Position numbers and translations under genes: made by a program
The notes under the pieces: generated by a model
What the model saw: the letters and a program-made list of their open reading frames with translations, nothing else
What the model was told of the DNA's origin: nothing
The model's database searches: none
Assembly (NCBI GenBank): GCA_938034415.1
Contig: CALHLE010000046.1
Coordinates: 1-64,000, forward strand
Direction: 5' to 3'
Source of the DNA: an uncultured Anaerolineae bacterium
GTDB taxonomy: Bacteria > Chloroflexota > Anaerolineae > J036 > Brachytrichaceae
DNA length: 64,000 nt
In this document: positions 17,296-27,639 of the stretch, piece by piece
Numbering within the stretch: position 1 is the stretch's first letter
Layout of the letters: each line of letters opens with the position of its first letter

Positions 17296-18627
17296 ATGTC
17301 TGCAGACTTTTCATTCCATCACTACCGGCCACGCGCGCTCGAGATCATAGACACGACGCTGCGCGAGGGGCAACAGTCATCGCTGCTGCACGACCACTAC
17401 AAGTACTTCTTCACCACCACCGACAAGCAAGAGATCACGCGCAGCTTGATCCTCTACGGCGTGAAGTTCATTGAATTGTTCGCGCCCAACGTCAGCGCAC
17501 AGGAAGCCGAGGACTGGCAGGCGATCAAAGCTGTGCGCGATGAGCTGATCACGCAAAAGGGCTACACGTTCCTGCTTGCGCATGTGCGCTGCCATCCGGC
17601 CGATGTGGAAGCCGCCATCCGCGCCGGCGCCGACGGACTCAACATGTATATCGGCACATCGGACGCCTCGCGCAACTTCAACCACGGCCACGGGCTGGAA
17701 GAGATCGCCCGGCGTGCGCGCGCGCTCATCGAAGACGTGCGGCGCAATCACCCGCACCTGGTGCTGCGCTTCAGCGGCGAGGATGCCTTTCGCACGCGCG
17801 AGGCCGACCTGTTTTGCGTCTATGACCAGGTGGTCGAGTGCGTGGATCGTCTGGGCACGCCAGACACGGTCGGCGTCGCCACGCCGACAACCGTCGCACA
17901 ACGTGTGCGAGCGCTGCGCGCGCGCTACCCCAAGGTCCCGCTGGAAGGCCACTTCCACGATGATCGCGGATTCGCGCTAATCAACGCCCTTGAAGCAGTG
18001 CGCGCCGGCATGCAATACATTCAGACCACGCTGCTAGGGATCGGCGAGCGCAGCGGCATTACCAGCATGACGGCGCTGCTGTTCAATTTGTTCGTCGATC
18101 GCGAATACGATTTGTTGGAGGGCTATCATCTGCGCGGCTCATATCCGATCAACGTCATGATGGCCGACAAGCTGCGCAAGCTCGTGCCCTCGAAGGAGCC
18201 AGTGAGCTTGACCAACCGCACCCACGCCGCTGGCGTTCATCAAAAGGGAATGCTCAACAGCAGCCAAACATACGAAGCGCATCCACTCGACCAATTCGGC
18301 GTGACCGAGTCGGAGATTTTGCTCGGTCCACTCAGCGGATGGAACATCATCCACTACTTCCTCAAAGAGATTTGCAGTTTCGAGATTGACGAAGCGACGG
18401 CCAAGGCCATCTCGGCGGAGTTCAAAAACCGCATCTACAACATCGCGCCTGGAGCCTCGCCCGCCGACTTGCTCATCCGCATCGCGCAGGAAGAGTTCGG
18501 CCTGCGCTCCTTGCAGATACCCGAACAGTTCCAAAATGCCGTGGCACAGAACCTGACCGATGCCTCGACGCGGGAAATCGGCGAGGTGCGACATGCCAGC
18601 GGCGTCATCCTGCGCACACGCCGATAA
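17296..18627 (+). CDS. lysS: Homocitrate synthase (LysS/HCS)
   Basis: Condenses 2-oxoglutarate with acetyl-CoA to start the alpha-aminoadipate route. The 443-residue protein has the IIDTTLREGQQ signature, the metal-binding HFHDDRG segment (EGHFHDDRGFALIN), and HAAGVHQKGML, with a C-terminal helical region. The wording TTLREGQQ and the placement after lysK favour homocitrate over isopropylmalate or citramalate synthase. The next two enzymes, homoaconitase and homoisocitrate dehydrogenase, are not in the window. Confidence 0.88.
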   Translation: MSADFSFHHYRPRALEIIDTTLREGQQSSLLHDHYKYFFTTTDKQEITRSLILYGVKFIELFAPNVSAQEAEDWQAIKAVRDELITQKGYTFLLAHVRCHPADVEAAIRAGADGLNMYIGTSDASRNFNHGHGLEEIARRARALIEDVRRNHPHLVLRFSGEDAFRTREADLFCVYDQVVECVDRLGTPDTVGVATPTTVAQRVRALRARYPKVPLEGHFHDDRGFALINALEAVRAGMQYIQTTLLGIGERSGITSMTALLFNLFVDREYDLLEGYHLRGSYPINVMMADKLRKLVPSKEPVSLTNRTHAAGVHQKGMLNSSQTYEAHPLDQFGVTESEILLGPLSGWNIIHYFLKEICSFEIDEATAKAISAEFKNRIYNIAPGASPADLLIRIAQEEFGLRSLQIPEQFQNAVAQNLTDASTREIGEVRHASGVILRTRR

Positions 18628-18745
18628 GAGCCAGGATCGGGCTTCGTAACGATTTCCCAGCTTATGAAATAAGCTTGCCGTCGAGAGCGGCTGGGGAGAC
18701 GACTTCGACAGCCATCCGGAGAAAGACCTATAATTCCGACAGGAG

Positions 18746-19498
18746 ATGGCATTTACCATCAACGACCTGCAGGATCTGACTCGCTTACTGGCCACGCGCC
18801 CGGAGTGGCTTAGCGAGGTGCGCCGCCTTGTCCTCACAGAGGAGTTGCTCTCGCTGCCAGACATCGTGCGCAGCTTAGCCCAGGCCCAGCAGCGCACCGA
18901 ACAGCGCCTAGAAGAACTGGCCCGGGCCCAGCAGCGCACCGAACAGCGCCTGGAAGAGTTGGCCCAGGCTCAGCAGCGCACTGAGCAGCGCCTAGAAGAA
19001 CTGGCCCAGGCTCAGCAACGCACCGAAGAAACCGTGCGTCGCTTGGTCAACCAGATGGCCGAAGTGCGCGGCGAGATGTTCGAGATGAAGTTCCGCGATA
19101 AGGCGCACGCCTACTTTGGACGTTGGCTGCGCCGCATCCGCGTAGTTCCTTTCATCGAGTTAGAGGAGCAATTAGAGAACAAGCTCACCGACGACGAAAT
19201 CGCCGAGCTGTCCCTGACCGACATCCTGGTGCGCGGCCGGCCACGCCGAATGCCTGAAGCCGATGAGGTATGGCTGGCCGTCGAAGTGTCAGCCGTAGTG
19301 GACAAAAACGACGTGTACCGAGCACAACAACGCGCTGCATTGCTTCGACGCGCAGGATTGCGCGCCGTGCCTGTGGCTGTAGGAGCGCGAATCATTCCTG
19401 AGGCCAGATCGCTGGCTGAAAGTTTGCAGGTCGCCTTGATGCGCAACGGCGTCGAGGAAGGCTGGGAGAGGAGCTATCAAGCGGCAACGCGGAGCTGA
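18746..19498 (+). CDS. Coiled-coil protein with C-terminal PD-(D/E)xK-like domain
   Basis: A 250-residue protein with a central coiled coil of near-identical 14-residue repeats (AQAQQRTEQRLEEL, about residues 45-95) followed by a globular domain (about 110-235). The domain has a strand-acid pattern, LTDILVRGR then VWLAVEVSAVV, and the DVYRAQQRAALLRRAG helix, as in DUF3782-type restriction-nuclease-fold proteins that are abundant in cyanobacteria and Chloroflexota. Function is unknown. A TATAAT box (18729-18734) lies 11 bases before the ATG. A small hairpin at 18659-18675 separates it from lysS. Confidence 0.65.
   Translation: MAFTINDLQDLTRLLATRPEWLSEVRRLVLTEELLSLPDIVRSLAQAQQRTEQRLEELARAQQRTEQRLEELAQAQQRTEQRLEELAQAQQRTEETVRRLVNQMAEVRGEMFEMKFRDKAHAYFGRWLRRIRVVPFIELEEQLENKLTDDEIAELSLTDILVRGRPRRMPEADEVWLAVEVSAVVDKNDVYRAQQRAALLRRAGLRAVPVAVGARIIPEARSLAESLQVALMRNGVEEGWERSYQAATRS
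18878..19030 (+). repeat. Tandem 42-base coding repeats (3.6 copies)
   Basis: Units begin at 18878, 18920, 18962 and 19004 (the last is partial). Each encodes two heptads, and units differ from each other at only a few bases, suggesting recent expansion by slippage or unequal exchange. Confidence 0.9.
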
Positions 19499-19524
19499 TT
19501 CCTTCCAGAATCACCTTAGGCCGC

Positions 19525-20202
19525 TCACAAATTGCGCAGCACGTCTGCGCCGCGGGTCACCGGCCCATGACCAACGGCGACGATCTCCAAGCCAAGCGCG
19601 ACCTGCTCCCGCACACTCTGCAGGCCGCGCGCATAGTCCCAGTTCACCGACCTATCCGCAAAGCGCAGCTTGCCGCCTAGCGCGTCGAGCGAGTCGCCGG
19701 CGAACAACAGCTTGAAAGCCGGCACGTAGAACGAAAGATGATCCGGCGTGTGCCCTGGCGAGGAGACGACTGTTAACCCGCCTAGGATGGGCAACACCTG
19801 CCCCGGAACGAGAATCTCATCCACCGGTGTCGGCTCCGTCGGCATTATCAGGCGGCTTAACGCGCTGAATGCTCCGCGAGCCAGAGCGCTGCCGCGTATC
19901 TCGCGCGACATCACGCCGCGCGCCATCGCTGCGGCTTCGCCCGCGCTGGCACAGACGCGCGCGCCGGTCGCCTGGCGCAGCGCATTGGCGCTGCCGTAGT
20001 GATCGGGATCGGCATGGGTAATCAGGATGCGGCGAAGCTCCTCTGGCCGTCTGTTTAACTGTGCGATGGCACGCAACGCAAGTTTCGCGCCGCTGCCGGC
20101 AACGCCGGTATCTATCAAGGTCAACGCATCCGGTTCGGCGATGAGGTACAGATTGACGAGTCGGTTGTCGAGTTGGTATACGCCAGGGACGATTTCGATC
20201 AC
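19525..20202 (-). CDS. MBL-fold metallo-hydrolase
   Basis: A 225-residue beta-lactamase-fold hydrolase with the metal motif LITHADPDHYG, a later SSPGHTPDHLS histidine, FAGDSLDAL aspartate and a final VAVGHGPV histidine, complete for a dinuclear site in the T-H-x-D-x-D-H variant common in this superfamily. The substrate is unknown. The start appears to be GTG. It is 13 bases downstream of the chorismate mutase gene on the same strand. Confidence 0.8.
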   Translation of the reverse strand: MIEIVPGVYQLDNRLVNLYLIAEPDALTLIDTGVAGSGAKLALRAIAQLNRRPEELRRILITHADPDHYGSANALRQATGARVCASAGEAAAMARGVMSREIRGSALARGAFSALSRLIMPTEPTPVDEILVPGQVLPILGGLTVVSSPGHTPDHLSFYVPAFKLLFAGDSLDALGGKLRFADRSVNWDYARGLQSVREQVALGLEIVAVGHGPVTRGADVLRNL

Positions 20203-20215
20203 TTGAGACCTCGGA

Positions 20216-20905
20216 TTAGGTATGCAGGATAGCGACCTGCTGGATGAAGCGCACTTCTAAATCGAGCGTCTGCTCGATCATCCAGCGGAAGACCTCGGCG
20301 ATCAGATCCGCGCTCAGCGCGTAGCGCTGCGCTGCGTCGCACGCCTGCGCGATGACGCCGCTCTCGCGCTGCGGATCGCGCAGGGCCGCGCGCAGCGCAT
20401 GAGGACGATCGGCCAGTTGCAACACCGATGAATCGCGTTCCAGCTTGGAATAGGCGACGAACGCGCCGAGGTAGATGCGCTCGTTGATGCGCGCTAACAG
20501 ATCGGCGTCGGCGTAGGCCGTCTCGCCATAGTAGTGCGGATCATCGCCGGGCCGGCACAGACGAGGCAAGATCGAGATGTAGAAGCGAATGAGCTGGTCG
20601 CGCGGCGGAGGGGCGATTGCCGGCAGACGCGGCAGGTCGAGCTTGCGGCGCACCGGCGAGGGGGCAACCACCTCAGGCATCAGCGGATGTTGGTCGGGCA
20701 CATCGAAGCGGCCCAGCGAGGCGTGATACCGCTCTAATCCCTCCAGCGACCATTCCATCAGCGAGACGCCAGGCCGGCCCTCAATCGGGATCGCGCCGGG
20801 CGTATAGACCGCCTCGTTCAAGACAAACCACGAGCGATCTTTGAAGCGGCCAACGATCTGTTCGTTCAGCCGGTCGAGCTTGGCGCGCAATTCGGCGAGG
20901 TCCAT
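20216..20905 (-). CDS. Chorismate mutase, eukaryotic (AroQ-beta, yeast Aro7-like) type
   Basis: Likely converts chorismate to prephenate for phenylalanine and tyrosine synthesis. The 229-residue protein lines up by eye along its whole length with yeast Aro7 rather than with short bacterial AroQ. Shared blocks are the first helix with R7 (yeast R16), the SLMEWSLEGLE segment (yeast SFLDWALSNLE), RFDVPDQHPLMP (RFESPDETPFFP), RIYLGAFVAYSK with R143 and K154 (yeast R157 and K168), and a final TLDLEVRF with T213 and E217 (yeast T242 and E246). The protein is slightly shorter than Aro7, with changes in the region that carries allosteric control in yeast. It lies 9 bases after lepA. The assignment is from remembered sequence and was not checked by search. 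Confidence 0.8.
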   Translation of the reverse strand: MDLAELRAKLDRLNEQIVGRFKDRSWFVLNEAVYTPGAIPIEGRPGVSLMEWSLEGLERYHASLGRFDVPDQHPLMPEVVAPSPVRRKLDLPRLPAIAPPPRDQLIRFYISILPRLCRPGDDPHYYGETAYADADLLARINERIYLGAFVAYSKLERDSSVLQLADRPHALRAALRDPQRESGVIAQACDAAQRYALSADLIAEVFRWMIEQTLDLEVRFIQQVAILHT

Positions 20906-20914
20906 GCGGGGCGT

Positions 20915-22753
<1,839 letters not shown>

Positions 22754-22851
22754 CACAACTCGATGCGCAGTTTGATTATAGGCCATCCGCTTCATGTATC
22801 ATGAGGGTATGCTTAAGGCGGCTGCGCGTCTCCCGGATGCTTAACTCAGCC

Positions 22852-23766
22852 ATGAGCAATCCGTATCTTGGCCCCATGCAGCCGGCGCCCCAGCTTGCGC
22901 CGTACGCGCGCACACTCAGGCTTCAATCGCCGGATGTCTCCGTTCAATACTTCGAAGCCGGCGCGCCGCATGCGCCCGCGATCATTCTGATTCATGGCCT
23001 GCAAGACGAGGCCGACACCTGGCGACATATCTTCGAGCGCCTGGCGCAGACCCATCGCGTCGTTGCGCTCGACCTGCCGGGATTTGGGCGCAGCGACAAG
23101 GCGCGTCGTCGCTACAGCGTGCCGTTCTATGCGCGCGCGGTGTTGGGATTGATGAACGCGCTGAAGGTCAGCTACGCTACGCTAATCGGCAGCTCGCTCG
23201 GCGCGATGATTGCCGAGACGATTGCCCTCACCCACCCTGCGCGAGTCGTCCGGTTGGCGCTAGTTGGCGGCACGATTCACATCGTCGAGCAGCCGGCCGC
23301 CGCGCCGCGCAGCTTCTTCCAGCTCCTGCGCCTGCCGGCGAACGACCGGCGCTACTTCGAGACGCTGCGCCGATCGCCGCAGGCGGCTTATGATTCCCTG
23401 CGCCCCTACTACGCCAACCTGGACGGACTGCCGCAAACCGATCGCGATTTCCTGTTCCAACGCGTGAACGAGCGGGTGTGGGACGAAGCACAACGCTTGG
23501 CGTCGCTGTCGGTGCAGATGAGCTTGCCGGTCTTCCTGGCGTTTCCAGGGCGCTGGCTGGCGCGGCGAATTCCGACCAGCCCAGTGCCGACCACGGTGAT
23601 ATGGGGCGCAGAAGATCGCGTCCTGCCGATCCGCAACGGGATGGCGCGGGCAGCGCTGCAGCGCGACGCGCGCTTCATCTGCGTCGAAGCCGCAGGGCAT
23701 CTACCGCATCAGGAGAAGCCGGAGGAGTTTCTGCGCGCTATCGCGCCGATTGCGCGGACAAGTTGA
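22852..23766 (+). CDS. Alpha/beta hydrolase
   Basis: A hydrolase of about 304 residues with the oxyanion motif ILIHGLQDEADTW, the DLPGFGRSDK loop, the nucleophile elbow GSSLGAMIAE, an acidic residue in WGAEDRVLP and the histidine in AAGHLPHQEKPEEF. The triad is complete; the substrate cannot be told. Starts at 22837 or 22852 both fit. It diverges from lepA. Confidence 0.8.
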   Translation: MSNPYLGPMQPAPQLAPYARTLRLQSPDVSVQYFEAGAPHAPAIILIHGLQDEADTWRHIFERLAQTHRVVALDLPGFGRSDKARRRYSVPFYARAVLGLMNALKVSYATLIGSSLGAMIAETIALTHPARVVRLALVGGTIHIVEQPAAAPRSFFQLLRLPANDRRYFETLRRSPQAAYDSLRPYYANLDGLPQTDRDFLFQRVNERVWDEAQRLASLSVQMSLPVFLAFPGRWLARRIPTSPVPTTVIWGAEDRVLPIRNGMARAALQRDARFICVEAAGHLPHQEKPEEFLRAIAPIARTS

Positions 23767-23792
23767 GCAGCGCAGCGCGAAGGCGTGAGCGC

Positions 23793-24122
23793 TTACGACG
23801 GCAGCAGGCCGCGTGGGCCTTCACCGGTTGAGCCGCGCGCGTTGGAGTCCTCGTCGTCGAAACTGCCGCCCTCGAACCAAGCATCTATGCGCGCTTGTTC
23901 GCGCCCGGCGTCGTAGCCGACGGCGAACATCGTCTTACACAGCGCCCGAATGACGATCTCGAACGCCTCGCGGGCATCTTCTTTGGCAAAGTTCCAGGCG
24001 CGCTCCTCGCCTTGCAATTGGAGCCGATCCACATGCTCCATAATTTCAGGAGCAACCAGCTCCTCAATGGGGGTATCACCCAGCACACGCTCCAGCCATT
24101 TGGCAAAGTCAGCTTGCGTCAT
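23793..24122 (-). CDS. Hypothetical protein, acidic, 109 residues
   Basis: A small, soluble-looking, mostly helical acidic protein with a segment FAKEDAREAFEIVIRALCKTMFAVGYDAGREQA and a C-terminal low-complexity acidic tail. No family was recognised. It is convergent with the alpha/beta hydrolase gene and ends 27 bases after it; the permease-prenyltransferase fusion lies downstream on the same strand. Confidence 0.5.
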   Translation of the reverse strand: MTQADFAKWLERVLGDTPIEELVAPEIMEHVDRLQLQGEERAWNFAKEDAREAFEIVIRALCKTMFAVGYDAGREQARIDAWFEGGSFDDEDSNARGSTGEGPRGLLPS

Positions 24123-24150
24123 CGGTTACTCGCTGCCGGTCAGCTGAAAA

Positions 24151-25854
24151 TTAGTATACAAGCCGGCCCACGATGGCGCCGACGAAACCGAGGATCATTA
24201 GCCAGCCGAACCAGCCGTGCAGGCTGGCGGTGGCGCGCAGCACACGATTCAGCTTGCGCGGCTCATCGGTGGCGAATGCGCGTCGGACGAGCGAGATGCC
24301 CATCGGCAGAACCAACAACGGCAACAGCGCCAACAGCGGCGCATAGCCAATCGCCACCAACGCAACCAGGACAACGAAGCTCCCGCCCACCAGCACCAGA
24401 TACTCCCATTTGCTGGCCTGTCGGCCCAGGATGTTCGCCAGGGTGCGCTTGTTCTTGGCCAGATCGCCTTCCAGATCGCGCATGTTGTTGGCATGTAGGA
24501 TCGCCGCCACGAGGAAGCCAATGGGCAACGAGAGCAGCACCACGTGCAGCGGCGCAGCCTGCGCCTGGACGTAGTAGCTGCCGATGACCATCGCCGGCCC
24601 CATGAAGATAAACACGACGACCTCACCTAAGCCGATATAGGCGAAGGCTTTGGGGCCGGCAGTATAGAACCAGCCCGCGAGGACGCTTAGGATGCCCAGC
24701 ATCAGGATGAACACGCCGCGCATGGCGACCAGATACAGGCCGATGAGCGATCCCGCGCCGAAACAGACCAGTGCGCCGACGAACACCTGCTGCGGTGTGA
24801 GCATGCCTTCTTGCAGCGCGCGATTCGGGCCGAGCGACTCCGGCGTGTCCGCGCCCTTCTTCCAATCAAAGTAGTCGTTCGCAAGGTTCGTGCCGGCATG
24901 GATGAGCACCGAGCCGACCAACGTGAGCGCAAACAGCCATAGGTCGAGGTAGCCGTCGTAAGCTGCCAACACCGCGCCCAGCGTCACCGGCACCAGGCTA
25001 GCCGTGAAGCTAAACGGACGAGTCGCCATCCACCACACCCGCACAAAACGACGGAGGCGCGGCTCCGTTCGAGAAGAGGAAGTCGCTGCACTGTGCGAGG
25101 TGGCATCGGCGACGCGCCACGGCACGAGCTGCCGTTCGAGCTCACCCATCAGCCAGTTCGCCGCAAAGCCGAGCAGCGCCACTACGATGAGCGCGGCGAA
25201 GATAGTCGGGATGTCATACACTTGAAAAGCTGACCAGATCATCGCCCCTAGGCCGCCCTTCGGCAACAGCAGCTCGGTGCCGACGATAACGGTGAGCGCG
25301 AAGCCCAGGCCAAGATTCACGCCGGTGAGGATGCTTGGCAGCGCGCCAGGCAGCGCCACCGTCCAGATCATGTCCCATTTGCTCGCCCCGTTATTGCGGG
25401 CGATGTCGAAGTAGCGCGGATCTACGTTGCGCACGCCGGCCACCGTGTTGAGCGTCACCAGAAAGAACACCGAGATCACCACAACGGCATATTTGGCCGG
25501 CTCGCCGATGCCCAACAGCAACACCACCATCGGCACCAGGGCAATTTTGGGGATGGGGTAAATCGCCGCCACCAGCGGCATGAAGATCGCGCGGGCGACG
25601 CCGCTCACACCCATCACCACGCCGAGCAAGATAGCCGGCGCGGTCGCCAGCACAAAACCCACTGTCACGCGGCGCAAGGTGATGGCCGTATTAGCGAGCA
25701 ACGTGCCATCTTGCAGCAGGACAACCAGCCGGGTGAATATCTCGCTCGGCATGGAGAAGAAGCGCGGATCGAGCGCGCCGAGGCGCGCCAGCGCTTCCCA
25801 CAGCGCCAGCAATATCAGCGGCGACATCAACGTCAGCCAACGTTCTCGCGACAT
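24151..25854 (-). CDS. Fusion of an ABC-transporter permease (SsuC/TauC type) and a MenA/UbiA prenyltransferase
   Basis: One 567-residue frame encodes two membrane proteins. Residues 1-247 form a nitrate/sulfonate/taurine-type ABC permease with the ATPase-contact loop at 150-180 (ARNNGASKWDMIWTVALPGA) and the usual LERQLVPWR end. Residues 248-268 are a hydrophilic serine-rich linker. Residues 269-567 form a full UbiA-superfamily enzyme of the MenA group, with NLANDYFDWKKGAD and NNMRDLEGDLAKNKRTLAN, the two prenyl-diphosphate/Mg2+ motifs, and about eight membrane segments. MenA attaches a polyprenyl tail to 1,4-dihydroxy-2-naphthoate in menaquinone synthesis. No ATPase or binding-protein gene is near. 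A sequencing joint is possible but would need to remove a stop and start in frame. Confidence 0.8.
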   Translation of the reverse strand: MSRERWLTLMSPLILLALWEALARLGALDPRFFSMPSEIFTRLVVLLQDGTLLANTAITLRRVTVGFVLATAPAILLGVVMGVSGVARAIFMPLVAAIYPIPKIALVPMVVLLLGIGEPAKYAVVVISVFFLVTLNTVAGVRNVDPRYFDIARNNGASKWDMIWTVALPGALPSILTGVNLGLGFALTVIVGTELLLPKGGLGAMIWSAFQVYDIPTIFAALIVVALLGFAANWLMGELERQLVPWRVADATSHSAATSSSRTEPRLRRFVRVWWMATRPFSFTASLVPVTLGAVLAAYDGYLDLWLFALTLVGSVLIHAGTNLANDYFDWKKGADTPESLGPNRALQEGMLTPQQVFVGALVCFGAGSLIGLYLVAMRGVFILMLGILSVLAGWFYTAGPKAFAYIGLGEVVVFIFMGPAMVIGSYYVQAQAAPLHVVLLSLPIGFLVAAILHANNMRDLEGDLAKNKRTLANILGRQASKWEYLVLVGGSFVVLVALVAIGYAPLLALLPLLVLPMGISLVRRAFATDEPRKLNRVLRATASLHGWFGWLMILGFVGAIVGRLVY

Positions 25855-25903
25855 ATCCAGCCTACCACTTCATCCGGCGCTCACTATAGCTAACGCAGAT
25901 AAG

Positions 25904-25920
25904 GGCGCGCTGAGCGCGCC
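25904..25920 (-). terminator. Possible terminator hairpin after the aldehyde dehydrogenase gene
   Basis: GGCGCGC (25904-25910) pairs with GCGCGCC (25914-25920) around TGA, just past the end of the minus-strand dehydrogenase gene. There is no good T-run on the far side. Confidence 0.35.
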
Positions 25921-25926
25921 GCCGGG

Positions 25927-27369
25927 TCAGCCGTATTTCACGTATACGGTCTTCGTCCGCGTGTAGAACTCCATCGCTGCGCGCCCCTGCTCCTTAAACG
26001 TGTTGGCGCTGCTGCCCTTAAAACCGCCAAACGGCGCCTGCAAGGCGACGCCGGTTGTTGGCTCGTTCACTTTCACCACGCCGGCTTCGATGCGATCGGC
26101 AAAGCGCATCGCCTTGCCGAGGTCGTTGGTGACGATGCTGGCCGACAAGCCGAAGCCGATGCCGTTCGCTTTGGCGATCGCGTCATCGAAGTCCTTGGCC
26201 CGGATGATGCCGATCACCGGCCCGAAGATCTCCTCTTGCGCGATGCGCATCTGCGGCTCAACGTCCTCGAACACAGTCGGCTGGATGAAGAAGCCGGCGC
26301 CGGCCGGGATCGGCTCACCGCCGACCAGCAGCTTCGCGCCTTCGCTCCTGCCAATGCCGACATACTCCAGGTCGGTTTGCAACTGTTCAGCGCTCACCGC
26401 CGGGCCCATCTGCACGCCGTCCTCCAGGCCGTTGCCCACCTTCAGGTTGCGCGCGGCTTCGACCAGCGCCTGGGCGAAGTCATCGGCTACCTTCTCTTCT
26501 ACGATGACGCGGCTGGTGGCGGTGCATGCCTGACCGGTCAGCCCGAAGCCGCCGCGCACGGCGATGTCAACCGCCAGGGGAATGTTGGCGTCGTTGAGCA
26601 CGATGGTGGGGTTCTTGCCACCCATCTCCAACTGAGTGCGCACCAGGTTGCGGGCCGTCTTTTCATAAATCTTGACGCCGACGGCGTACGATCCTGTGAA
26701 GCTCAAACCGGCGATCTCTTTGCTTTCGGCCAACGTATTGCCCACTGCGCTGCCGCTGCCGACGACGAGGTTAATCACGCCCGGCGGCAGCCCGGCCTCG
26801 ATCAGAATCTCGACCAGCTTGAGCGCCGTGTGCGGCACGAGCGAAGCGGGCTTGAACACAACCGTATTGCCGTAGGCCAGGGCCGGCGCGATCTTCCACG
26901 CCGGAATGGCGATTGGGAAATTCCACGGCGTGATGACGGCGACGACGCCCAGCGCCTCGCGCTTGGTGAACAGCAGCGTATCCGGCGTGTTGGCCGGGAT
27001 TACGTCGCCGCCAGCGCGAAAGCCTTCGCCGGCATAATACTTGAAGATGTCTCTGGCGCGCGTCACTTCGGCTTTGGCTTCGGCCAGCGTCTTGCCCTCC
27101 TCGCGGGTGAGCGTCTCGGCCAGCTCGTCTGTGCGCGCGGCGATGAGCTGACCGGCTTTGTCGAGGATGGCCGCGCGGCTCGGCCCCGGCAACGCAGCCC
27201 ACTTCGGCAGCGCCTCTTTTGCCGCCGCAATGGCGCGTTTCGTATCCTCAGCCGTCGCCGATGCGAAATGCCCGATCACCTCGCCGGTGGCCGGGTTGAT
27301 ATTCTCAATCGTCTTACCATCGGATGCGCCGACCCATTCGCCGGCAATGTAGTTCTTAAAGATAGACAT
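25927..27369 (-). CDS. Aldehyde dehydrogenase, likely 2-oxoglutarate semialdehyde type
   Basis: An NAD(P)-dependent aldehyde dehydrogenase, 480 residues from ATG 27369. The Rossmann core is followed by the catalytic glutamate in TQLEMGGKNP and the nucleophile in GQACTATSRV; the end reads FKEQGRAAMEFYTRTKTVYVKYG. The GGKNPTIVLNDANI and late TGVALQAPFGGFKGSS pieces resemble the 2,5-dioxovalerate dehydrogenases that make 2-oxoglutarate from acid sugars. The UxaA/GarD dehydratase gene lies upstream on the same strand, supporting that role, but the dehydratase's next enzyme is not here. Confidence 0.78.
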   Translation of the reverse strand: MSIFKNYIAGEWVGASDGKTIENINPATGEVIGHFASATAEDTKRAIAAAKEALPKWAALPGPSRAAILDKAGQLIAARTDELAETLTREEGKTLAEAKAEVTRARDIFKYYAGEGFRAGGDVIPANTPDTLLFTKREALGVVAVITPWNFPIAIPAWKIAPALAYGNTVVFKPASLVPHTALKLVEILIEAGLPPGVINLVVGSGSAVGNTLAESKEIAGLSFTGSYAVGVKIYEKTARNLVRTQLEMGGKNPTIVLNDANIPLAVDIAVRGGFGLTGQACTATSRVIVEEKVADDFAQALVEAARNLKVGNGLEDGVQMGPAVSAEQLQTDLEYVGIGRSEGAKLLVGGEPIPAGAGFFIQPTVFEDVEPQMRIAQEEIFGPVIGIIRAKDFDDAIAKANGIGFGLSASIVTNDLGKAMRFADRIEAGVVKVNEPTTGVALQAPFGGFKGSSANTFKEQGRAAMEFYTRTKTVYVKYG

Positions 27370-27639
27370 GGTTCTGCAGGACAGTGGTCGTGAAGCGTGA
27401 AATGCGTTTCGCGCAAAAGCGCACCATCGCAAGATCGCCATCACGGCTCCGCGATCGGCGAAAGGCGCGCCGTGCACGGCTTAGTCAAAACGAATCCGCG
27501 CTCAGCCGATTATCTAATATTTCGGGACGCAACCGCGATCAACTTGCGCGCCTAAACAAACGGCGAACGTCCGTCCACTAGCCGCGCATCAGCCTTGAGG
27601 TGCAGCCGCAACGGCGGATGGCAACGATGACGCCTTCGC

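Noticed and set aside
18659-18675. AGCTTAT-GAA-ATAAGCT hairpin after lysS
   Set aside because: A 7-base-pair AT-rich stem without a T-run is too weak to call a terminator; it may only be an accident of sequence.
19525-20202. The changed T-H-A-D-P-D-H motif of the MBL protein as a broken metal site
   Set aside because: The T-H-x-D-x-D-H variant is common among MBL-fold hydrolases and need not mean loss of function.
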